Source of the DNA: Anas platyrhynchos
Lineage: Eukaryota > Chordata > Aves > Anseriformes > Anatidae
Length of the DNA stretch: 64,000 bases
NCBI RefSeq assembly: GCF_047663525.1
Contig: NC_092588.1
Coordinates: 49,035,501-49,099,500, forward strand
Reading direction: 5' to 3'
Below the pieces are notes generated by a model, which did not search any database, was not told the origin of the DNA, and saw only the letters and a list, made by a program, of their open reading frames with translations. The position numbers and the translations under genes are program-made. How positions within the stretch are numbered: the stretch's first letter is position 1; the number at the start of each line of letters is the position of its first letter. This document shows positions 13,010 to 23,800 of the stretch, piece after piece.

Positions 13010-13206
13010 AACCTGGAGAACCTGGTGACAGAGCACTGGGACAGGCTGCCCAGGGAGGTTGTGGAGTCTCCTTCTCTGGAGATATTCAAGGCCCGTCTGG
13101 ACGCCCACCTGGGCAGCCTGCTCTAGGGAACCTGCTTTGGCAGGGGGGTTGGACCCGATGATCTCTTGAGGTCCCTTCCAACCCCTACAGTTCTGTGATT
13201 CTGTGA
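13010..13206 (+). mobile_element. CR1 LINE 3'-end fragment
   Basis: Plus-oriented short 3' end: 'gcactgggacaggctgccca', 'gatattcaaggcccgtctgg', 'ttggacccgatgatctc', 'cccttccaacccc', finishing with the tandem tail 'ttctgtgattctgtga'. 5'-truncated, non-coding. Confidence 0.9.
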
Positions 13207-15394
13207 GAAGCAAATGAAAAGCAACCTGAGGGACTTGTGTGTGCACCCCTCTCATCTCGTCATGCAACTCTCAGCAGAAATTAACAAACAGTCATCAGGA
13301 TTTGCAGAAAATATTCTGCTTTTGCATGGCCTTCACGTGTACTTGTCACATAACACACCAGCACGTGCACTGGTTATTTGGTTTAAAAAAGGGCTGAATG
13401 CAGGTGTTTTATCCCAGCCTCTCACATACTTGTACACGGGTGATAGCATCTGAAATGTTCACAAGTACACGAGGCAGAGCAGGCCAAATAATAAGCCTGA
13501 AAACCAGCCAATTTGAAATCTCCAGATTGAACTTGTCTTTCAGAGTGAGCTATGCCACTGGGTGTGTTTGACCCAGGAGCTGATGAAAGGTGTGCTGCGT
13601 CACATCATGCTGCTTTCTCTCGGGCTTTGGCAGCTCATCTCGCTACTGGACAGAGTTGGGATGAATGGAAATTTGGCCACCACTGCAACTGACATCCAGC
13701 AGCGTCAGTAAGTGCCAAAGGTACTCTCAAATATCACACGCAGTATCCGTGCCATTTTACATAAGTTTAAAGACACAGCAGGGTTGCTACATAATTGTGT
13801 TTGTTTTTAATGATCTGCTCTTTAGCTGCTTTCCCTCAAAGCTCTTTGATGCAAATACACAGCCACAGAAAACTTGCCATGAGCTGTTTTCTAGGAAAAA
13901 GAAGCAGTGCTCCAAAATCAGCATGGGTGGACGTAAAAGATTTGTGTTGGCTAAAATTGACCTACATATTTTCTCTTCATTGGTTTCTTTTTATCACTAT
14001 GTGATATGAACACCAACCCGTTCTGATTTTAAGGATTTGAAACAAATACACTTGGTTGTCAGCAGGTGGCTCTGCATTAAGTCTGAGCTCTGTTCGTGAT
14101 GCTCCCACAGAACTAGAACTGTTGTGAATAATCTTTTTATTTTTATTTTTTTAAGGCAACAGGAAGATAATAAAGGCCTAGGATTTGTCAGTAGGAAAGA
14201 TATTTGCCAGGGGAAAGATAAGAAAATGAAAATCTCTTGCTTGAAGGGAACAGTGGCAATGCTGACACAATGCTGCTAGCGAAAATGCCCAGTCATTGTA
14301 AAAGCAGCCATCTCATCTCTGCTAGATACGCAACCAGATTTTCAGGTAATGCATCAGGCATTTTGTTTCTGTTTGAGGGTTCCTTATTTTTTGTGCTTGT
14401 TGTTGTTTTCTTTTCACATCCCTGCTACTTACATAAAGGGCATTTCTGAGGCATGATGTCACTGAGTGCCAACAGTGTCAGTGGAAGCACTGAAACTTCG
14501 GATTTTATCTGTCTTCTTGCAGGAAATGAGAAATTTTCCACGTCCTTCAGTGGGAACAGGGCTGGCTCCTCCGAGCCTCACGGTATCAGTCCGAGTGTGG
14601 CTGTGGTGACTCCAGCAGTGCTGCAAATCAGACGGTGTATGAAACTAATCCAGCTGCAGCAGTGGCTTCATGAATATGCAACAATATATCCTTGTCTGAA
14701 GTTGTTCTTGTAGCTATCAAAACTGTGTTCATGCTCTTGCACAGGAAGAATGTAAAGGCCAACTCCAGGGCCCTCTGCACCCTGAGCACCACGCAGGACT
14801 GTTGCTTCTTGGTTTGGCATTTGTCAATCTCTCTCTTTTGAAACTGAGATTGCATGCAGCCCTGTGTGTTTCTTTCCCAAAAGAAATAACAGTTTAATTA
14901 AATGAATTGTATAACATGTACTGGACAAAACAGAGGAAGGTGTTTCCCTGTGTTTCTTCTTTTAACGGTGGGCAGCAGCTGTCTGCTATAAGCAGGTGAG
15001 AGGATCCTCGGCTAGTGTGTATGTAAAGGCTTCATGAATTTATGAGAACAGTGAATTTGAGTTAGGTTTTGAGAAAAAAAAAAACAAAAATAAAAACAAA
15101 AACTGGCCTATACCAGGTGACTGGGCTGTGGAGAAAATATAGTGTATAAGGAGGGGAGGGAACAAAAGGACAATATTTTAACCACACCTAAGTGTTCCCT
15201 GCTGTTTCCATATTGCAGCGTATAGGTTGAATAGACTGTACTTACGGGACTTAAGCTGGAGCACTTTTGATCTTTTTCACAGAGAAAACAATTACATCCC
15301 TTTCTGAAATTTAGCTCCGACATGTCTTCCAGTCATACCAATCCTGTTCTGCGACAGTTGTCTTGGCAATGAATAATTTTCCTGTAATTAGAGC

Positions 15395-15490
15395 TTTATT
15401 TTTATTTTTATTTTTATTTTTATTTTTATTTTTATTTTTATTTTTATTTTTATTTTTATTTTTATTTTTATTTTTATTTATTTATTATTT
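15395..15490. repeat. (TTTTTA)n microsatellite
   Basis: About 14 near-perfect hexanucleotide units, decaying at the right end into TTTA units. The open frame of alternating Phe-Leu across it is an artefact of the repeat. Confidence 0.96.
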
Positions 15491-15904
15491 TCTTTTTTTG
15501 AGGGGAAGGAAGGATATTTGTTTGTTTTCAGGATTCTACTTCAGTCAATGTAATGATTTATCTAAGGTAACACTGAGCTACTGAAGTGAGACTTGCAGGG
15601 CGCAAAGCAGTAGGTCAGGCCCCTGAGGTTCCCTGCGTACCTTGCTTTTCAGTACAGCCATGCAACGGCAGAGGGCTACTTCTCATCTCATCCCTGCCAC
15701 ACTGCATTGCAAAGAGGAGTTTCATGGTCTTTTGATTGCATACTGGTGCTACCTAGCATGTGTTATCAGTTTCTTCTTTTTAAGCTTGAAAATAATGAAG
15801 ATCAGTTTAGATCTCCAGGCTTCCCAGGGGACAGTTTACTGATGCTTATCTGCTGCTAACACCTGTATGCTGATGGTGTTTATTTTCTCGGTGCCTTGGA
15901 CAAG

Positions 15905-16795
15905 ATATTGTGAAAGAGCAGGTTGGAAAGCAGCCCTGGGGATTCCCTAGTCCAACCCAACTGCTCTAAGCAGAATGAACTAGAACAGGTTGCTGAGGGC
16001 CATGTCCTGGGATTCTGAATATCCCCAAGGATGGAGATTTCATAGCCTTTCCAGACAACCTGCTTCAGTGCTCAGTTACCCTTAAAATAAACAAACAAAT
16101 AAATAAATAATAAAATTAAATAGATAAAACCAAACCCTTTTGTTATGTTTAAACTGATTTATTGTATTTCAGTTTGTGCCCATTGCCTCTCATTCTATCC
16201 CTGGACACCACTGGGAAGAGCTTGGCTCCACGTTCTTCACTCCCTCGTGCCAGGTATTTATGCACGTTGATAAGATCTCCCTGAGCCTTCCCTGCTCAAG
16301 GCTAAGCAATCCCAGCTCTCTCAGCCTGTCCTCCTGTGACAGATGCTCCAAGCCCTTAATCACCTTAGCGGCCCTTTGCTGGACCCGCTGCTGTATGTCC
16401 ATGTCTCCCTTGTACTGGAGCGCCCAGGACCAGACACAGCACTGGCCTTGCTTGCTTCAAGGAAGGGCACATTGCTAGCTCATGGTCAATTTGTTGTCCA
16501 GCACTCCCAGGTCTCAGCAAGGCTGCTTTCTAGCCGGACAGCTGCTGAAGTCTGCGTGGGTGCATGGGGTTATTCTTCCCCAGACATAGGACCTCACACT
16601 TCCTTTCACTGATCTTCATGAAGTTCCTCCCTGCACGTTTCTCCAGACTGCTGAGGTCCCTCTGGGTGGCAGCTGGCACATCAACCTCATCTCCCAATTT
16701 TGTATCATAACTTGCTGAGGGTGCACTCTGTCCCATTGTCTGGGTTATTAATAAAAAGGTTGAACAGCATTGGACCCGCTATCAACCCCAGATCC
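15905..16795 (-). mobile_element. CR1 LINE, longer minus-oriented copy
   Basis: In minus orientation the element starts inside the reverse transcriptase region near 16795 ('gttgaacagcattggaccc' on the plus strand) and runs to its 3' end near 15905 ('ggttggaaagcagccct', 'agtccaaccc'). The minus-strand translation around 16190-16402 shows a recognisable RT C-terminal stretch including ERAAK-like, GLEHLSQEDRLRELGL and SLEQGRLRE residues. A segment near 16444-16480 is shorter than expected, and an AAAT-rich microsatellite (16085-16130) sits within the copy. No intact ORF; the element is dead. Confidence 0.87.
16085..16130. repeat. AAAT/AAAC-rich simple repeat inside the CR1 copy
   Basis: Run of 'aaacaaacaaataaataaat' type units interrupting the minus-oriented CR1. 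It probably grew from an A-rich stretch of the element. Confidence 0.8.
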
Positions 16796-17180
16796 ATCCA
16801 CAGCAGCACTCCAGTCGTGTGAACTACCCCACTGTGTTTCCATGAAATGATTGCTCTGCGACTGCACATAAGTTGCAATAGTTTATTGGTAGATCGTTCA
16901 GATTTTGACCTCAGATTATTTTAAGGTACATTTGCATAGATAATTGGGTTGAGTAGGTGTCAAAAAAATTCAATCTGGCTACCAGGCAAGTCCATAGTGA
17001 CGAGGTGGTTCCGTGGGGATGGTTAGGGCGCCCACCAATGTGGCACACAGGCTAACACAAACATGGCCATGATGTAGCTCCACAAAGGGCAAGGGGAACT
17101 TGAAGGAACCAGAATAAAGATGAAATTTGGGGTTTTGTACTTCTGTCAGTGGGATGAACAAGAAAGGAACCATACAGAAT

Positions 17181-17220
17181 TTACAGATTTTAATGAATTT
17201 CTACAGATTTTAATGAATTC
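17181..17220 (+). repeat. 20-bp tandem duplication
   Basis: The 18-base core 'tacagattttaatgaatt' occurs at 17182-17199 and again at 17202-17219, giving two copies of a 20-base unit. Confidence 0.9.
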
Positions 17221-17270
17221 TATTCTATATGAGTCACTCCATATTTATTTCATCTGAGCACTCTTCACAC

Positions 17271-17334
17271 TGTGACTATACTATAATATATATATACTAT
17301 AATATATATATACTATAATATAAGTGTGACTATA
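17271..17334. repeat. AT-rich tandem array flanked by short direct repeats
   Basis: Two full copies and one partial copy of the 16-base unit 'ctataatatatatata', bracketed by 'gtgactata' on both sides (about 17272 and 17326). Confidence 0.88.
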
Positions 17335-20300
17335 CTGGATTTACCGCTTCTCTGACTCTTCAGGAACTGGAAAACTGAGAACAAAACCAGCCTGATTAAA
17401 GCTCAAGAGTACACAGAACTTGCTTAACTGAGAGCAAGTATTGTGAAAGTTATTTACCGCTAGAACGACACAGGCTTTATTTCTTTCTTTTGTTATTATC
17501 ATATAGATAATATTTATTTGTACCTAAAATAACAACATCATGATACTTGAGAGTTTTCCTAATTTGTACACTGGTCTCAGTAAAATATAAGTAATTTTTA
17601 TCATAAATTTTGGAAACTGTTAAAAAACGGTGAGCCCTTGCAGTTTGTATAATTATTTCTACATTTGCAAAACGAATGCAAAATACTAATACTGTATTAA
17701 CGCAGCATGCCTCATTCTTGTTACAAACAGTAAATGATTACACCAGGTGCAAGGCAGGAGAAGACCAGCATTAAATTTCCAGTTTCCTACAAGTACATAT
17801 AATAATTATATTTTACAGTAAAGAAATTCAGTAAAATATTTGTTGTCTGAAACATTAAGTGCGACCCTGAGGCATGCTGAGCACCTGAGGTAACTTGGTG
17901 TCTCCACACATCCTGGCTACATGTCAGTACTTACATCCCAGAAGACCTAGCTGTGATTTCAGCACAAAGACAACCGATGGCTTTGCTGAGTTACAGTGAT
18001 AGTCACGTTGTGGCCTGAGCTTCATTGCTGTCACTGAAGCTGCGCCCACTTGTGCCAATAGTGGCTTTGGCCCACATTTTCTTCAGCAGGGCTTACTGGC
18101 ATTTTCTGGTGGCACGGCTCAACGAGAACAACATTAGACAGCACTTGGCAAGACAAAATATCTGTGTTTCTCAGGAGAACAATGTGTTGCTTATGAAAAA
18201 GGAGAAACAAAAGCGATGGAATCCTGGTTTTAGTTCCATGTTGTCTGACAGCCTGAATAATAATGCTCAAATTCATTTCAAAATAGAATAAACCAGTATT
18301 CCTATTATGAATATATTCAATTCACGGTTTTGTTAGTGACCATTAACGTCACGGTTTTTAGAAGAAATGCTATGTCATTGATACAGAAACAGCACACTTG
18401 TATATACGCTTCTACTTCCCTAAATCATCCAAAATTCAAATACCACCATTGCACAGCTATGGCTAAAACAAAAACACAGTTAAATGACATAGACCTTTCA
18501 CAGCTAATGAAGTTTCCAGCTTAACCTTATAAAGTTTATCTGTTCCCGACTGACCTCTTTAATACTACCATCATCTTGCTGTGTGAAGAACGTGTCTGCG
18601 AGCCTAAGATTTTCACCTGAGCAAACACATCTGAATAAATGTCCTTCTTTCCGTGGACTAATACTTTGAATTTTATTGCAACCGTTGGCTGAAGGTGCAG
18701 ACATTCAGAAAATTAAAGAGAATTTTTGTGAGCCTTTGCATGTGTAATCTGTAAATAAAAAAAACAGCTTGGTCTCAATTTCCATCTCTGTTTATGTATT
18801 TATATATACCATTATATATATATATAAAATTATTGTTCCATCATCCAAAAACTACTGGAAAATAAATATGCATGTAAGTATATGAATATATGAATAACAT
18901 TTTTTCAAATTGTACTGGCAGTGATTTGGGCTGTAACTGCTAGGATTTCCTCCCAGGAGCTGAAAAGCACTCCTTTTGGAGCTGCTTAATGTTCTTCACT
19001 GTACGCCAGGCGTTGCTGAGCCAGAGGAAGCTTTCCCTCCCTGCAGTCAGATTGGATCTTCTGCATGTGAAACAGGTTTTTGGCTATTTTTTTTTTTTCT
19101 ACTGCAAATAGGTGCAATTCCACTGCTTTGTCCAATTCATCTCAGTACCTGTTGGCAAGATGACAGGTGCCTCTATTTTGAATCTATTTCAATGAATTGT
19201 GAAGCAATAGTTTTAAAGGCCATGTTATAAAAATCCTGAGTATTCGCTAGGAGTATACCAGCTTTCAGTAAAACTGAGTCTGTGAAGAAAGCACAGTGTA
19301 TTAGGCTATAATTTTAATGGGGCACACAGTGGTAGCGTGCATAAAAGGTTACAGTGCTCTAAATTAGGGTATGCACTGAAGTATCCAGCATGATTTCAGT
19401 AATTGTATAAAACTGAATCCAATTAAAGAGCCTTCTGAACAGTCATTAATTCTCATACCATCTCTGTGAGGTGGGTCCGTCTGTCTATGTTGTTACCAGG
19501 CTGCGTTGCAGTACATTGTATGTATTAACAGATTTCATAGCAGTAGACACGAGAAACAGTATGCTTTGGTAAGCTGCAATACTGAATTCTGATTTGCCGT
19601 GTTGTGAAATACTCACCTCCCAATCCCCATTCCCATTCTGTGATGACAATGGATACACTTTGACCTTCGATGCATTTTGCTGTAAATATAATGGGCTGTA
19701 AAGAACAGAAGCACCAAACCACTACCATAACACATTTTAAAATAAAAATGTTAGGGGCAAAACCCAAGGAAATCCAGTTACCATCCTTAGCAGTTATTCC
19801 TCTTTCGAAAACAAGTAGGTCTTTTGCAATTTGAACACAGCATGCATATAAAATGCATGAAAAATGCATAAAATCCTAGAGTGCTATTGTCATGCTTGGT
19901 CCCTAAATTAGAGGGAGATGGAATTCCTCTTTCCAGTGTTGGTGGATGATTTGTCACATTCCTTAGCGTTGTGGGGATGCTGTATGAAAGACCTAACTGT
20001 AACGCACTGTACAATGGAAACCGCTGTAGGATACTTGATTCTGGTTTGTCTACATTTTCAGTCTCAATCACACGATACTGAAATAGAGCCTGTTTTTGAA
20101 TACAGCTTCCCTTCTGGCAGAAAGAAAAAAAAAATTAAACTGTCTTGGTCACTCTAGGAAGCTAAAGGGTGAGGTTTGTGTTAATTTGCTGCAGTGGTTT
20201 AAGTCTCATTCCAGTATTCAAAGATTCTCTTGCACTTCAGTGCACACGCTGTCTGGGTGCAGCAATGCTGAGGAAGTAGCATAACTCAGGTATTGGTAGC

Positions 20301-20757
20301 TGTTGGAAGGTGATTTTATTGTTTTAACTGAAGACGTTGCCAACAGGAACAAAATTCTAGGCGAAAAATGGAGAACGCTGCCAGTGGGCCCTTAGGTAAG
20401 AGCTCCAACACACGCAATTCCTCAATGCTGTGGGATTAGCAATAGGAAAATATCAGTCCTTTGGCACATACGCAACACGCTGATACTTGTCCTGTAAGCT
20501 CTGCCGAGCTCAACAAGACACATTGCAAAGGACTCAACCACCAACCATCTTGCTGGAGTTCATGGGTATTTCCACTGCGTACTCTACCAAAATGCCCGTA
20601 TTCACATGCCCACAGGAGACCAGGCTGGCCAGCTGGGAGGTGTGAAATGTTCCAAACCACCAAGCTGGTGAGGGACACGGAAACAAAATGAGAAAATGCT
20701 GAGAAGCCGAGCACTGTTTGCTTAGAGGAAATACCGATTTTTCAAAGCATAAACATA

Positions 20758-20802
20758 TTTAAGGGTCCCTTCCAACTCAGGATATTCTATGATTCTATGA
20801 TT
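20758..20802 (+). mobile_element. CR1 LINE extreme 3' tail
   Basis: Only about 45 bases: 'aagggtcccttccaactcag' followed by the tail 'attctatgattctatga'. A severely 5'-truncated CR1 insertion. Confidence 0.8.
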
Positions 20803-21929
20803 TGTGCCACTGTTAGCAGAGAAAATCGTCCGTAAGCATCTGTCTCGGATGTCTAATTACAGATGCACATACATACTCCATCATGTATACAGTGGAAAAC
20901 ATTTGCAGTGTTTTACAACAGCCAGTAGGAAAAAAAACACACGTGTTTAACTAGGTATTTAGAGGGATTTAAGGTTCTGGCTTATGCCCTGCACACGCTA
21001 GAAGGGAGGGCTGACAGATATGAGTGCTGAGCAAAGTTTCGGCTGGCTAGCAAGACAAAACAACGGAAGGACAAACTCCCGTACAGTTTATTTCCATCAA
21101 CATGTGTAATCAAGTAGTTTTAAAGCTGTACCTTGATCAAAACTTTGAACTGGTGTAATTTGGCTCTGTCCTGCCTGCCCCCTCGACACCCCCCTTTGCT
21201 GCCTGAAGTCAGCTGCTGCTGGTGGCCAGGGGAAGAATTGGCTTGGGAAAGCGATCTGTCTGTAAAATAATCCCGTTTTTGTTTACCAGGGTACTTTGCA
21301 GGCAGATCACTTCACTCATCTGGTCCACTGGAAGGATTCAGAAATGCCTGTCCTGGCACACAGGAGGCAGGGGAGGCGGGGAAAGGCGGGATTGCTGCTT
21401 CGCGCACACAGCGCTGGTTTAACGGGCTTGAACGACGAAATACAACCTCATGCAGGGCACCAACGAGAGAGTTTGTGACTGGGTTCCCGCACCTCTCCCT
21501 TCCCACCACCTTCAGGTTAGCATTTCAGGCAACACCCAGCTCTCCCGGCCTGGCTGAGCCCTGTGCCACGGGGCCTGAAGTGGGTCAGAGCCTCTCCGTG
21601 CCTGCAGGCCGAGCTGACAGGAAACCTCGCAGGAGATGGGGCTGCCTCAGATCCTCCCAGCAGCTCCTTTCCCAGAGTGAACGGGGACATAACGAGGACA
21701 GGCAGGGGATGCCGTGGTGCTGGGCTTCTGCCATATTGATCCCCTGCCAGCCTAAGCTTCCTTACAGAGCTTATAGCACGGGCCGAGGCTCGAGCAAAGC
21801 CCCTGCTGCTCCCACAGCCGCTGAGGCGACGCGCCCTGGGATCAGAGCGGTGCCAGCAAGCTCTGCATCTGCTCACATCTCAGCTGAGCTCAGAAAGTAG
21901 GGGGAAGGGAGAAGAAGAGACAAGAGAGC

Positions 21930-22068
21930 CTATTAGTATTTATTATTTGTATTTTTATAGCACCTCAGTGCCTAGTCACGGACCAGAACTGCATCCTATT
22001 AGCACTGTGCAAACCCCGAACTGAAGTACTACAGTCCCTGCCCCAACGGGCTTACAATCTAAGTTTCT
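21930..22068. repeat. Possible ancient amniote interspersed repeat
   Basis: The segment with 'tattagtatttattatttg', 'agcacctcagtgcctagt' and 'ccctgccccaacgggcttac' matches my memory of an old repeat frequent in turtles, crocodiles and birds ('agcgcctagaggcccc... acagtccctgcccc... cttacaatctaa'). The family name is uncertain. Confidence 0.45.
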
Positions 22069-22769
22069 GAACAGAGGGATGCAAGGAGATGGAGAGGTCA
22101 AAGGGAACGGTGACAAAACGCTGATCACTGTGACAGACAGCATTGTTTTTCTGTTAACGGCTATCAGAGCTCTCAAATGCTTAGTTGAACTTAGGCATTC
22201 TTCACCTGGTCAATACTTCGTATTTCTCATGAAAAAAAAAAAAGCATTAAGAAATCCCACAGAATTCACGTTATGTTCACTGAAAACATTTTGCAAGAAA
22301 CACATGTAAGGTTATTTTAAAAAATTACTTAGTTTATATGTTCTAAGTAGATGTCTGAACACGTTTACAAAGTCTACACATGCAGTGTAAAATTAATTTT
22401 TTAACAAACTGTTACTTTCTGACTAATTTAATTTGCACTGTTGAAAAAAAAAAAGATACCTTTTAATTCAACTTTTAAGAAAAAGAAGTGATTTCATCTC
22501 AACTACTACTGTTCTGGGCACTGTTGTATCTCTTTTGTGCCCAAGATTTTAAAAATAATTGGAACAGAAATGATCACCCGGGCAGAACTAAAACCAATAC
22601 TAAATACTAGGACAGAGAACAATTGGGTATTTAGGAGATGTATGTAACTGATTTAACAGGTTTCTCTGATCAAAAAAGTGTGATTACAACTTTATGTGAG
22701 AAGGGCATGTGATTCACAACTATCTTTTTTGCAAGCGTATTCTATGTGCATATTAATAACTTCCCTGTA

Positions 22770-22925
22770 AGGGGGCCAATCCTACTGCTCTGCTCCAAGT
22801 TTCCCTAACATCAACACCTCTTTGACTCTGCACTCGTACTCTGCTGGCCTGCCACTGTGTGTCATAGCTAATACTGCAAATAACTCAGTGGAGTTCAATA
22901 TTCCTGCTTTTACCTGTAATTACTC
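22770..22925. repeat. Possible ancient CR1/L3-like fragment
   Basis: 'ggggccaatcctactgct' and 'aactcagtggagttcaata' resemble the 'ccaatcctgct... gtggagttcaat' type text of old reptile repeats. Weak and degraded; a repeat-library comparison would settle it. Confidence 0.3.
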
Positions 22926-23351
22926 TGTGGTAGTAAAAGTTTTAACATCTTGTAGAGGCCTGCACGATGGTATGATTTACACCCATGAAAAGGGATGAGA
23001 GGAAATAAGAATTAGATGGACAGTTTGTAAGGTCATTAAATATGTTCCATGATCAGCTCTGTTGCTAGCCATTTGGATGGCCTCCTCCACTGAAGTCACA
23101 TAAGTTACGTACACTCTACCTGAAAAGAACTTCCGATATTAGCTTTCCTCTATGCATTCTCTAAATTGCTGTAAACATCCAAGGTACCCATATAGGTATA
23201 TGCACACAGAGATACATGTCTATGTCTGCGTGTATACACACGCATTTACATGTCTAGGTGTACATATATATTTATACACACAGACATACACATATATATG
23301 CATATACATGGATAATATAGCTATGACATAGTTAGAAACAATAATGTCATT

Positions 23352-23357
23352 TTTATT
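23352..23357 (-). promoter_or_regulatory. IMPA2: Candidate poly(A) signal of IMPA2
   Basis: AATAAA on the minus strand (TTTATT on plus), about 445 bases beyond the IMPA2 stop codon at 23801-23803. It is a reasonable distance for a 3' UTR, but AT-rich DNA makes chance hits common, and no transcript end was seen. Confidence 0.35.
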
Positions 23358-23800
23358 GCATTTTTAAGTATCATAGAACAAGGGCATTATAGGCACACAT
23401 CTTAACTACTCATCCTTACTACAGTCCTAAAGCTCATTTACCTGAGATCTGCATCTGTAAAAATAGTTCCATTTTTAGCTGCATGTTACAAAAGACTAAA
23501 TATCAGCCCCACAGATATGAAATTACAACTTATTTTCAAACTAGTGCTACAAGTAAAATATGCTATCTTATAAAAAAGATACTGCTGAAAGAGATACATA
23601 TTAAAAAGGAAACACGATTCTTAGAGGTTTAAAAATCTCCTTATGCCTTCCCATATTGTAATAAATTTATAAAAAATATTTGACACAGAAAATCTCCACA
23701 GAAAGCATCCTACTGAAATCACGTACCCTTTAAGCCACCCACCTTGCAAAATTACATAGTTCAGGAGGGCAGACTCAATATTAAAAGTACTTAATTTCCA

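Larger units (their letters stand above)
5823..23351. other. Gene-poor spacer between CIDEA and IMPA2
   Basis: Apart from the repeats listed separately, I find no exon chain on either strand here. Frames of 60-140 codons occur, for example 21475-21900 plus and 8306-8632 minus, but none has neighbouring exons with matching phases or a family I recognise. In human ANKRD62 occupies this interval; I see no ankyrin-repeat signature. Some 17.5 kb therefore holds repeats, microsatellites and unassigned single-copy DNA, possibly with regulatory elements I cannot identify. Confidence 0.6.

Noticed and set aside
15363..15584. Frame of Phe-Leu repeats
   Set aside because: Direct translation of the (TTTTTA)n microsatellite.
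16190..16402. Minus-strand frame resembling a structured protein
   Set aside because: Also a CR1 reverse transcriptase remnant.
21475..21900. 141-codon plus-strand frame
   Set aside because: GC-rich stretch with overlapping long frames on both strands, the usual sign of compositional bias rather than coding.
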